From Lamellibrachia columna (taxonomy: Eukaryota; Annelida; Polychaeta; Sabellida; Siboglinidae): 64,000 nucleotides of DNA. A program made the translations under genes and the position numbers. How positions within the stretch are numbered: the first letter of the stretch is position 1; every line of letters begins with the position of its first letter. A model generated the notes under the pieces. It was not told the origin of the DNA. It searched no databases and was given only the letters and a program-made list of their open reading frames with translations. Below are positions 53,200-64,000 of the stretch, in pieces. The DNA lies in contig OY759264.1 in the NCBI GenBank assembly GCA_963662155.1, positions 9,325,988-9,389,987 of the forward strand, given 5' to 3'.

Positions 53200-53429
53200 G
53201 TCGAATCAGAAAGAAACACTGATTACCGCCTTTGATCGTCTGGTTTGTCTAATTGCCAATCAGCCGCACCGAGCTGACCGATCAATTAAAACAGAAGCGT
53301 AAAAAAGAAAACAAATTAATCAAATTGAAAGCTTCGCGTTGTGCGCACGCAGGCTGAATGAAAAATGCGCAATCGCACGCTCAACCGCGTTTGACACGAC
53401 GCCCATTGCTGGCCACACTGTGTCATAAC
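53200..53429. promoter_or_regulatory. Candidate noncoding regulatory island
   Basis: Repeat-free sequence with a TCF/LEF-like CCTTTGATC near 53229, TAATTGCCAATCA and several ATTA cores (CAATTAAAAC, AAATTAATCAAATT). No open frame of note. The composition resembles conserved noncoding elements near homeobox genes, but conservation was not tested. Confidence 0.25.
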
Positions 53430-54300
53430 AGGACAACTGTGCGTGCGTGCGCGCGCGTGTGTGCGTGCGCGTGCGTGCTTGCGTGCACGTGTGTTAGTGA
53501 GTGAGTGAGTGAGTGAGTGAGTGAGTGAGTGAGTGAGTGAGTGAGTGAGTGAGTGAGTGAGTGAGTGAGTGAGTGAGTGAGTGAGTGAGTAAAAATGTGA
53601 GTGTGCTGGTTGTTGGTTGGTCGGTTAGTTGGTTGATTGATTGGTTGGTTGGTTGGTTGATTGGTTGGATGGATGATTGGTTGGTTGGTTGGTTGGTTGG
53701 TTGAGTGCGTGAGCGAACGAGTGAGTGAGTGAGTGAGTGAGTGAGTGAGTGAGGAGTGAGTGGGTGGGTGACTGAGTGGCTGGGTTGGTGGGAGGGTGAG
53801 TTGGTGGGTGGCAGGGTGAGTGAGTGAATGTGTGAGTGAGTGAGTGAGTGAGTGAGTGAGTGTGTTGGTGAGTGAGTGAGCGAGTGAGGGAATGAGTGCG
53901 TGAGTGAGTTGATTGAGTTGGTTGGAATAATGAGTGAGTGAGTGAGTAAGTGATTAAATGAGTGGGTGAGTGAGTGAGTGAGTGAGTGGGTGAGTGAGTG
54001 AGTGAATGAGTGAGTGAGTGAGCGAGCGAGTGAGTGAGTGAGTGAGTGAGTGAGTGAGTGAGTGAGTGAGTGAGTGAGGAGTGAGTGGATGGGTGAGTGA
54101 GTGAGTGAGTGAATGAGTGAGTGAGTGAGTGAGTGAGTGAGTGAGTGGGTGTGTGAGGGTGAGTGAGCGGTTGTGTACGTTCGTGCGTGAGTGAGTGAAT
54201 AAGTGAATGAATAGGTGAGCATGAGTGGTTGGGATTGAGTGGGTGGATGAATGATCCGGCCACGTAGTCAGTCAGTCAGTCAGTCAGTCAGTCAGTCAGC
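53430..54300. repeat. (GTGA)n satellite block, degenerate, with GGTT and CAGT units
   Basis: A GTGC run, a perfect GTGA run (53494-53590), a GGTT-rich piece (53605-53702), a long imperfect GTGA tract (53703-54245) and CAGT units (54267-54299). The Ser/Leu/Thr/His open frames on the minus strand are by-products. Confidence 0.95.
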
Positions 54301-54940
54301 GTGATACCTATCTTTATATGCATTTTACTCTAACGCGGTGTTAACGAACCTGCAAGATCGGGACCGACAATTCAACTGCGCCATTTCTCTCCTTGCAAGA
54401 ACCAGCCCCAGACGTCTCTGTGATTTATACGGTAGCGTTCAGTAGCCACGCCGGTCGGCAATCACAATTTAATTATCTCGGCGGATTAATAAATACAAGT
54501 CAGGTCTATTACCGCGCATAGATGGCTCAGAGATGACAGGAAATCACCGCAGCATCCACAGTAATGTGTCCTTATTTTAGCGGATTATATCATAAACAAC
54601 TAAAATGATTGTCGTAACGACTGCGGCTTCAGTCCGGTTCGCCTTGCGAGACCGGCAGTCACCATAGATGTGTCTTTATCTCATCGAAGAGCAGTCATAC
54701 GGATGGGAATATTTCTTAGTTCTGTTTGTGGCTCGGATTAATGCCACGTGATCACGCACGTGCGCGACGTTTGGTGGAAGTAACACCTCTGATCACGGAA
54801 GTATGCCAATAAGTAGAAAGCATTAATTTATTCATTTTAACACAGTGAGATATGCAGAAACATGTGTGCACTAAGAAAACGTAGTAAGTAATTGAGATTA
54901 AAGCGCTCACTTTTGAAATGGAAATGTATTAATCGATCTT
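54301..54940. other. Unique sequence, candidate regulatory island at 54400-54670
   Basis: No exon is recognised. The island is GC-richer with ATTA cores (TTTAATTATCTCGGCGGATT) and no repeats. Confidence 0.4.
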
Positions 54941-55150
54941 TTATTTCCATATATTTTATCAACACCATCAGGTCTGGTTCTCGAACTCTCCCAATAAATT
55001 TATTTCCATATATTTTATCAACAACAGCAGGTCTGGTTCTCGAACTCTCCCAATAAATTTACTCCACATCCCGTGCTCTCTGCCTGTCTGTGTCTGTCTC
55101 TCTGCATCTCTGTCTCTCTGTCTGTCTGTTTGTTAGTCTGTCTCTCTCTA
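54941..55150. repeat. 59-bp tandem duplication followed by a CTGT/CTCT tract
   Basis: TTATTTCCATATATTTTATC starts at 54941 and again at 55000, each followed by GGTCTGGTTCTCGAACTCTC. A pyrimidine-rich CTGT/CTCT stretch follows at 55078-55150. Confidence 0.88.
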
Positions 55151-55191
55151 AAATGCTAGATATATGAAATAACGATGTGCAGATTGATGTA

Positions 55192-55292
55192 CATTGATGC
55201 TCTGGATGACAATTGATCATATCACCCCGCCACAACTTACATCAAATGTAATCTGTGGCGGGGTGATCAATGTTCATCCACAGCATCAATGT
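55192..55292. repeat. Long inverted repeat (hairpin)
   Basis: The left arm 55192-55234 and right arm 55254-55292 pair over about 38 bp (CATTGATGCT and GGATGA, then CACCCCGCCACA on the left arm), with one small bulge and a loop of about 19 nt. The stem is GC-rich near the loop. Confidence 0.8.
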
Positions 55293-56203
55293 GCGGAGGT
55301 TGGTAGGTAGTACGATTAGTCGCCGAACGCTACATTGTGACGTCATATCAACGGAACACATTTGTTAGCAGAACGTGGTGTCGTGTTTACATAATTATCG
55401 GACGTCAAATATTTTCCTTTTATTAATTAGGGACAAACGACAGGTAACATTACTCGTTCTCGTCATTTCCACAGTGACTCATTCACATCATCGTACCGCT
55501 TAGTAACATGTTTGTTGGCGTTTCTTCGACTTCGATACGACACGTAGATACCGCATTTCTGCCAAGTAATTTTAGCAAATAATGTTGCATCGTAAAAGAA
55601 CCTTCGCTTTGCTAGTTCATCATGCAATGCATTATCCATGTTTTGTTATTCTATTGGTGTGGGACAAATATTTAGCTTGACATATGTTATTGATGACAGT
55701 AATAGTTCTCACTAATGTATTGAACTCTTTTCACGACGTATCTGCAAATGTGCGACGTAAGGTTTCATAAAAACTTCTTCAAATCGGTTTTGGGATCTTC
55801 CACAAGTTATTATCCAACTGCATTTTTTATATGAAGTAGTGCGACGTACGGTTTCACAAAAACGTCCCCACCATAAAATAATCAGGAAAATTCAGGGATT
55901 TTACCAGAAATGTTGATATCTTTGTTAGCAATTTCAGAAATATATGCCGTTGTAGTTAACTATTAAATGTATATGTTATAGATGATTCGAGTAATTAAAA
56001 AAACTGTTCTAAACACGTCATCGTGTAAATATTGCTCAAAAGGAGCTAAAATTACCCATTTATTGGAAACAGCGTTTTCATAGCACATAATATTATATAA
56101 AAGTAGGGTTCCCCAAAAAGTCCTAATCAAGACACATACGTACGACCTGCTCACAACCGTCTAATCAGTTTATTGAAGGAGCAATGGTCCTCGAGAAATG
56201 ACC
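55293..56203. other. No gene or repeat recognised
   Basis: Unique AT-rich sequence. Confidence 0.6.
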
Positions 56204-56339
56204 ATACATACATACATACATACATACATACATACATACATACATACATACATACATACATACATACATACATACATACATACATACATACATACATACA
56301 TACATACATACATACATACATACATACATACATACATAC

Positions 56340-56370
<31 letters not shown>

Positions 56371-56416
56371 CATACATACATACATACATACATACATACA
56401 TACATACATACATACA
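56204..56416. repeat. (CATA)n microsatellite, about 53 copies
   Basis: Perfect CATA units with a single CTTA interruption near 56340. Confidence 0.97.
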
Positions 56417-57223
56417 CATATATGGTCTTCCTTTTCTGTTGTTGAAAATGCTGCTAATATGTTATGTGTTTCGTAATTGAATAACGCATGCTCCCCATGT
56501 TTACGTACACCCTAGCGGGAGTCAGTTGATTAAGATCCTAGACGGTCGGAATAAAACTATGCTTTCCTGGAAGCAATAATCGTATTTTTTTATAACTAGC
56601 ACAATTTGATTTGCGCACGTGTTTCGCATCATTTTCTAATTTCTCTTTATGCAAAAAAATCAGTTAGTTTGTTTTTCTCTGAAAGGCTGCATTGAGCAAT
56701 GAGAGCGTAAAGCGCGAAATATGTCACGTGTCACCGGTTTTGCGCAACCTGACGGATTATTTATTGGCGTACATTTTTTTGTTTTCTTATTAGCGAACTC
56801 CTACGACATACATTTTGGATACGATGTTCGTTCTATCGTTTCAAATACGTATATAGACCTAAAAGCTAATGCACACGCCAACATGGTTAAGGCCACCCGA
56901 AATAGCATTCTTTTAAATCCCAGACGGCGCATACGTCTTACTGCAAAGCATCGTGGAATCGTTGTCGGCTAGATGTTTATAATTATTTCCGTTGATTTAT
57001 TAGACGCTTTGGAGTTTCGCTGTGGTGGTTCGTCGGTTAACATTACGTATGTGGCATATCTGCATCCTTGTGTGGTTTATGTAAATTGAATTAATCAAAT
57101 AATTAGACACCGTGACACGTATACAAGTCTCGCCATTCTTTAGTTGCGTGGTATATCTATTCGAACGCGCGCTCGGTTGAATCTGAAATTATTCAAACGT
57201 CAGATGGACTGATTGCTTGGTTC
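56417..57223. other. No gene or repeat recognised
   Basis: An 83-codon open frame at 56721-56972 has no recognised domain. Confidence 0.55.
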
Positions 57224-59694
57224 TTGGTTTCTGTATAGCTGCAGTCTCCATTATTGCTGCTGGTGTGTATAACTTGATTTAGCCAATGGTTTCTGTAAAG
57301 CTGCAGTCTCCATTATTGCAGCTGGTGTGTATAACTTGTTTTAGCCCATGGTTTCTGTATAGCTGCAGTCTCCATTATTGCTGCTACTGTGTATAACTTG
57401 TTTTAGCCAATGGTTTCTGTATAGCTGCAGTCTCCGTTATTGCTGCTGCTGTGTATTACTTGTTTTAGCCCATAGTTTCTGTAAAGTTGCTGTTTCCATT
57501 ATTGCTGCCGCTGTGTATAACTTGTTTTAGCCCATGGTTTCTGTACAGTTGCTGTCTCCATTATTGCTGCCGCTGTGTATAACTTGTTTTAGCCAATGGT
57601 TTCTGAAAAGCTGCAGCCTCCAATATAGCTGCTACTGTGTATAACTTGTTTTAGCCCATGGTTTCTGTAAAGTTGCTGTCTCCATTATTGCTGCCGCTGT
57701 GTATAACTTGTTTTAGCCAATGGTTTCTGTAAAGCTGCAGCCTCCATTATTGCTGCTACTGTGTATAACTTGTTTTAGCCAATGGTTTCTGTAAAGCTGC
57801 AGTCTCCATTATTGCTGCTGTTGTGTATAACTTGTTTTAGCCAATGGTTTCTGTAAAGCTGCAGCCTCCATTATTGCTGCTGCTGTGTATAACTTGTTTT
57901 AGCCAATGGTTTCTGTAAAGCTGCATTTTCCATTATTGCTGCTACTGTGTATAACTAGTTTTAGCCCATGGTTTCTGTAAAGCTGCAGTCTCCATTATTG
58001 CTGCTGCTGTGTATAACTTGTTTTAGCCCATGGTTTCTGTATAGCTGCAGTCTCCGTTATTGCTGCTACTGTGTATAACTTGTTTTAGCCCATGGTTTCT
58101 GTAAAGTTGCTGTCTCCATTATTGCTGCCGCTGTGTATAACTTGTTTTAGCCCATGGTTTCTGTAAAGTTGCTGTCTCCATTATTGCTGCTGCTGTGTAT
58201 AACTTGTTTTAGTCAATGGTTTCGGTAAAGCTGCAGTCTCCATTATTGCTGCTGCTGTGTATAACTTGTTTTAGCCAATGGTTTCTGTAAAGCTGCAGTC
58301 TCCATTATTGCTGCTGCTGTGTATAACTTGTTTTAGCCCATGGTTTCTGTAAAGCTGCAGTCTCCATTATTACTGCTGCTGTGTATAACTTGTTTTAGCC
58401 CATGATTTCTGTAAAGTTGCAGCCTCCATTATTGCTGCTGCTGTGTATAACTTGTTTTAGCCCATGGTTTCTGTAAAGTTGCTGTCTCCATTATTGCTGC
58501 TGCTGTATATAACTTGTTTTAGCCAATGGTTTCTGTAAAGCTGCAGTCTCCATTATTGCTGCTGCTGTGTATAACTTGTTTTAGCCCATGGTTTCTGTAA
58601 AGCTGCAGTCTCAATTATTGCTGCTGCTGTGTATAACTTGTTTTAGCCCATGGTTTCTGTATAGCTGCAGTCTCCATTATTGCTGCTACTGTGTATAACT
58701 TGTTTTAGCCAATGGTTTCTGTATAGCTGCAGTCTCCGTTATTGCTGCTACTGTGTATAACTTGTTTTAGCCAATGGTTTCTGTAAAGCTGCAGTCTCCA
58801 TTATTGCTGCTGCTGTGTATAACTTGTTTTAGCCCATGGTTTCTGTATAGCTGCAGTCTCCATTGTTGCTGCTACTGTGTATAACTTGTTTTAGCCCATG
58901 GTTTCTGTAAAGCTGCAGCCTCCATTATTGCTGCTGCTGTGTATAACTTGTTTTAGCCCATGGTTTCTGTAAAGCTGCAGCCTCCATTATTGCTGCTGCT
59001 GTGTATAACTTGTTTTAGCCCATGGTTTCTGTATAGCTGCAGTCTCCATTATTGCTGCTACTGTGTATAACTTGTTTTAGCCCATGGTTTCTGTAAAGCT
59101 GCAGCCTCCATTATTGCTGCTGCTGTGTATAACTTGTTTTAGCCAATGGTTTCTGTAAAGTTGCTGTCTCCATTATTGCTGCTGCTGTGTATAACTTGTT
59201 TTAGCCCATGGTTTCTGTAAAGCTGCAGCCTCCATTATTGCTGCTGCTGTGTATAACTTGTTTTAGCCCATGGTTTCTGTAAAGCTGCAGCCTCCATTAT
59301 TGCTGCTGCTGTGTATAACTTGTTTTAGCCAATGGTTTCTGTAAAGCTGCAGCCTCCATTATTGCTGCTGCTGTGTATAACTTGTTTTAGCCAATGGTTT
59401 CTGTAAAGTTGCTGTCTCCATTATTGCTGCTGCTGTGTATAACTTGTTTTAGCCCATGGTTTCTGTAAAGCTGCAGCCTCCATTATTGCTGCTGCTGTGT
59501 ATAACTTGTTTTAGCCCATGGTTTCTGTAAAGCTGCAGCCTCCATTATTGCTGCTGCTGTGTATAACTTGTTTTAGCCAATGGTTTCTGTAAAGCTGCAG
59601 CCTCCATTATTGCTGCTGCTGTGTATAACTTGTTTTAGCCAATGGTTTCTGTAAAGCTGCAGTCTCCATTATTGCTGCTACTATATATAACTTG
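57224..59694. repeat. 62-bp minisatellite array D, about 40 copies
   Basis: The unit contains ATGGTTTCTGTAAAGCTGCA, CTCCATTATTGCTGCTGC and TGTATAACTTGTTTTAGCC. Three variant sites define subtypes (GCTGCAGTCTCC, GCTGCAGCCTCC, GTTGCTGTCTCC; TGCTAC or TGCTGC; AGCCA or AGCCC). The GCAGCC subtype is commonest at the right. Units are stop-rich, so no long frame arises. Confidence 0.98.
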
Positions 59695-60022
59695 CTGACA
59701 CGATAATTTATTATATAGTTTCGAACTATGTCCGGCCACTCATTTACTTGAATACGCGATTTTTCAGCAAACAATTTGTCGACAATTAATTGTTAAGTTA
59801 TCCACCAGAGGCGCGGCCATTTCAGGCAGCCCGCGTTACGGGTCTGTTGCGTAGTCGGGCACAAAGGTAATAAGTATAGTTTGAAAACTATATTTAACTT
59901 GAAGCAAATAGGTCAATATTTTTGCATCGTTTTTGCTCTGGTGTTCCATCTGCATAATATGCCAGAGAGTTCGTACTTGCGTCAGAAATTACTATTAATA
60001 AGAATATAAAGACAGCAATAAC
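59695..60022. other. No gene or repeat recognised
   Basis: Unique spacer between array D and a microsatellite. Confidence 0.55.
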
Positions 60023-61430
<1,408 letters not shown>

Positions 61431-62966
61431 AATTGTTGTCGTTTACATATGTCATATTAACATAATGTGTCATGTTCCTGATATATTAAGTCGTATATCC
61501 GTGAACCGTGGGTCGTTTCACTAACCACTGCGCCCATAAGGGGTGAATAAGTTGTCTAATGATCAAAGATACAAATGTGTTCCTGTGTATCTCCAAGTAT
61601 TTGGACGATGAAATGGCAGTTCGGCTAGATTTCTTTCTTAATGTTCCCACGCAGTTACACACGTCACAATCAGGCCGTCCTGCCAGGCGTACAACAAACC
61701 GAAATACCACATGGGGACTGATCATTATTTGATTTGCTGGTTCGTGAAATACGAATTGAGTTCCCGTCAGTCTAGGCTCCGTGGAAAATTATTTTTTAAC
61801 ATGAACATGGCCATTTTGAGGATTAATTAAATCTTAAATTAAACTTTCTAATGGACGGCTGAGAGCGTATGTGTGTCAGTGATTTTCAGAACTATCAAAA
61901 TACAAATTTGCGAGCAGCACTAAAAAAGGTTAATATTGTCGCCAATGGGAACGTAAATCGTGGTCTGAACCCACTTGGAGTTGTTAAAAGACCGCAGTTG
62001 TTAAAAGACCATTCCGTGGCGATGCCTATCACGGACCGCCGATGGAGAGACAACGGCCCAGCGTGATAGACACTGCGCTGATTACAAGTGCTTCGAAAGC
62101 AGATTGTTTGTAGACTGTCGCAATAATTTTAAGAACACAACACTAAATGCCACTGAGAGAAATGAGACAGTCGGAAGACGGTCATTTCGCGCGAGCTCGG
62201 AAATAACCGCTTATTAAGTCGGCTACACAAACCCATTGATTTAACGACTTGGCGCGCGCGTGTCTCCGGTTGGCGGCCATTTGCATACGAGTGTGATGAG
62301 GTCACGTGCTCTTCAAATACGAAACGACGGCTAGTAATACGAATTAGCCGGAATAATGCGAATCGGTGTCGTTTTCCCCACATCGTAATTGTGCGGGGAT
62401 CGCTTTTCGGCCCAGGAGCGGATTCATTATTGAAAATGACTTTTAGCGGGCGTTTAGTAGCAGTTAGCGACGGTAAGCCATTAGCCGTAATCCGCAACGT
62501 CGGTGCCGCTTGCAAGTGTTAGTTACTTAGAGCGACTCGTCGGCAAGACTGAGCGTTGATCAATATCAAGTTTAGCGATATTCGTCAGACGAATCAATAG
62601 ACGCTACTTTAGCTGCTTGCTTTCCAATGGCTGACTCGTACAACAAATACAATCTCATATCTTCTTCATGCGTTTTGATTCAATAACGTTGTTCTATCGT
62701 CATACCATGAGTTATCTGTTTATACAATAACACAGTTTGTCTTTGTTTGTCTGCCTGTCTGTCCGAATGTCCGAATAGGGCTGACATGTTGTCCTCCTGA
62801 TCTGTGGCCCGTGGGGATGGTTCGTACATTAAACAAAATCGGAACCCCCCAGAGTGGATATTTTACGAAGGAACAATAGTAGTTCGTAGATACGCACCAT
62901 TGTTTGCAAGACAGTAAATGCTTTCTACGACTGTTCCTTCGTACGGAACGAATGCTTCGTGAAATC
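61431..62966. other. Unique sequence, candidate regulatory island at 62130-62520
   Basis: No exon is recognised. The island has an octamer-like ATTTGCATA at 62279, several ATTA cores, AGGTCACGTG near 62300 and a paired GGGGATCG/CCCCACATCG context near 62380. The segment 62870-62966 shares GAATGCTTCGTGAAA with the hairpin element at 37 kb. Confidence 0.35.
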
Positions 62967-63323
62967 GGCAGTGGGACATGATTTTGGGGCATGAAGTTTC
63001 CAGTCATAACCTCTTGTAGTGGCTGCCTTGTCTCCCGTGAAAGGCCGGGTAACTAGGCAGTGGGACATGATTTTGGGGCATGAAGTTTCCAGTCATAACC
63101 TCTTGTAGTGGCTGCCTTGTCTCCCGTGAAAGGCCGGGTAACTAGGCAGTGGGACTTGATTTGGGGGCATGAAGTTTCCAGTCATAACCTCTTGTAGTGG
63201 CTGCCTTGTCTCCCGTGAAAGGCCGGGTAACTCGGCAGTGGGACATGATTTTGGGGCATGAAGTTTCCAGTCATAACCTCTTGTAGTGGCTGCCTTGTCT
63301 CCCGTGCAAGGCCGGGTAACTCG
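62967..63323. repeat. 89-bp tandem repeat, 4 copies
   Basis: Copies start with GGCAGTGGGACATGATTTTG at 62967, 63056, 63145 and 63234 and end CCCGTGAAAGGCCGGGTAAC, with very few differences. The CCCG...CGGG words near the end can pair. Confidence 0.95.
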
Positions 63324-64000
63324 GCTGGTAGCCTCATATAACCAATGAAAGATATCGTAAACAATATTTGTATTTTATTTAGGTCAAAATCCACTTAACC
63401 CGGAGAGGACTATAGTTATTATAAGAAGATAGTAAATTTCCATAGAGCAAACTCGTCATATTAACGTTAGATACCGCGACCCGATAGTTCCTACACACTA
63501 CAGTCAGTGTCTAAAGGTTTTGACGACAAACAGATATACAATATGTTTGTTGAAATTATTGTAGGCATTTAACAACGTTTTTGTTATCTGAAATGTTATG
63601 GTTGTGCTAATGTTTTGATCAGAGACATGGCGTACCACTACCCGGGTATGCTACGACGCCGGTTGTCATTTGCCCGAAATGTCTGCCTGCAGACGCCTCT
63701 TCAGCAACGACTATGTGTAAAACAAATGGTGCCACCTAGCGGGAATAAACCACGTCGTATCAGAACTGGTTATGACGGTTGTGCTGTATCTGCTCAGTAT
63801 GTTTTCTTTCAACCTTCATTTCTTCCACCCGAAGGTTTGTCTGCGATGCTCTCTTTCGACTATATTGCTCTATATATGCGCAACAGGTGACGTCGTTGTT
63901 TCTAGTCCCACTACCCAATTATCAGGAAGCAGATTGGCTCAAACAGACGTTCTTGTGTTACGCCAAGTGTAACGTTACGATCCATGTAAATCTCACACCT
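63324..64000. other. No gene or repeat recognised
   Basis: Unique sequence up to the window edge; open frames at 63615-63972 have no recognised domain. Confidence 0.55.

Noticed and set aside
53494..54263. Minus-strand frames of 212-242 codons rich in Ser, Leu, Thr and His
   Set aside because: They are translations of the degenerate GTGA tetranucleotide tract.
61480..61550. tRNA-like A-box on the minus strand (GGCGCAGTGGTTAG)
   Set aside because: The putative B-box follows after only about 13 bases, so no tRNA or full SINE head can be built; possibly a degraded SINE head.

Overview
The window is animal (bilaterian) nuclear DNA, most likely from a marine invertebrate. The only convincing host gene is the last coding exon of an Hmx/Nkx5 homeobox gene at 1852-2564 on the plus strand. 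It has a normal 3' splice acceptor in front of it, so the DNA is eukaryotic. The rest is AT-rich and is filled with tandem repeats and decayed transposons. The sequence alone does not fix the phylum: the repeat and retroelement types seen here occur in lancelets, hemichordates, molluscs and others.

Layout. 1-1851 is Hmx intron and 1852-2564 is the homeobox exon. From 2565 to the end no further host exon can be supported, so the gene is followed by a stretch of about 61 kb without a recognisable gene. Within 2.6-19 kb there are promoter-like motif clusters, micro- and minisatellites and one SINE fragment. From 19.2 to 34.2 kb lies a dense repeat block: a 32-bp array of about 85 copies (19243-21963); a 33-bp array of about 91 copies (22240-25249), interrupted near its right edge by a CACTA-like DNA transposon with 21-bp terminal inverted repeats (25250-29228) that carries a nested piggyBac-like element; and a CR1/L2-like LINE split in two by a 37-bp array of about 60 copies, a hAT-like remnant and a tRNA-derived SINE. 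From 35 to 64 kb follow more tandem arrays, a tandemly duplicated two-hairpin element (36978-38150), two more CR1/L2-like LINE remnants (38.2 kb and 60.2-61.4 kb, both minus strand), an RTE-like LINE remnant (48.6 kb), several long TA and tetranucleotide tracts, and a 62-bp array of about 40 copies (57224-59694). A 200-bp assembly gap sits at 16301-16500.

How the parts relate. There is one transcription factor gene and a large repeat-laden flank. Such flanks of developmental homeobox genes often hold enhancers; a few GC-richer, repeat-free islands (12.2-12.6, 43.1-43.9, 45.4-45.7, 47.2-47.7, 53.2-53.4, 54.4-54.7 and 62.1-62.5 kb) are the best candidates, but nothing in a single sequence proves this. 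The very long open frames in the 19-32 kb arrays come from stop-free repeat units and are not treated as genes.
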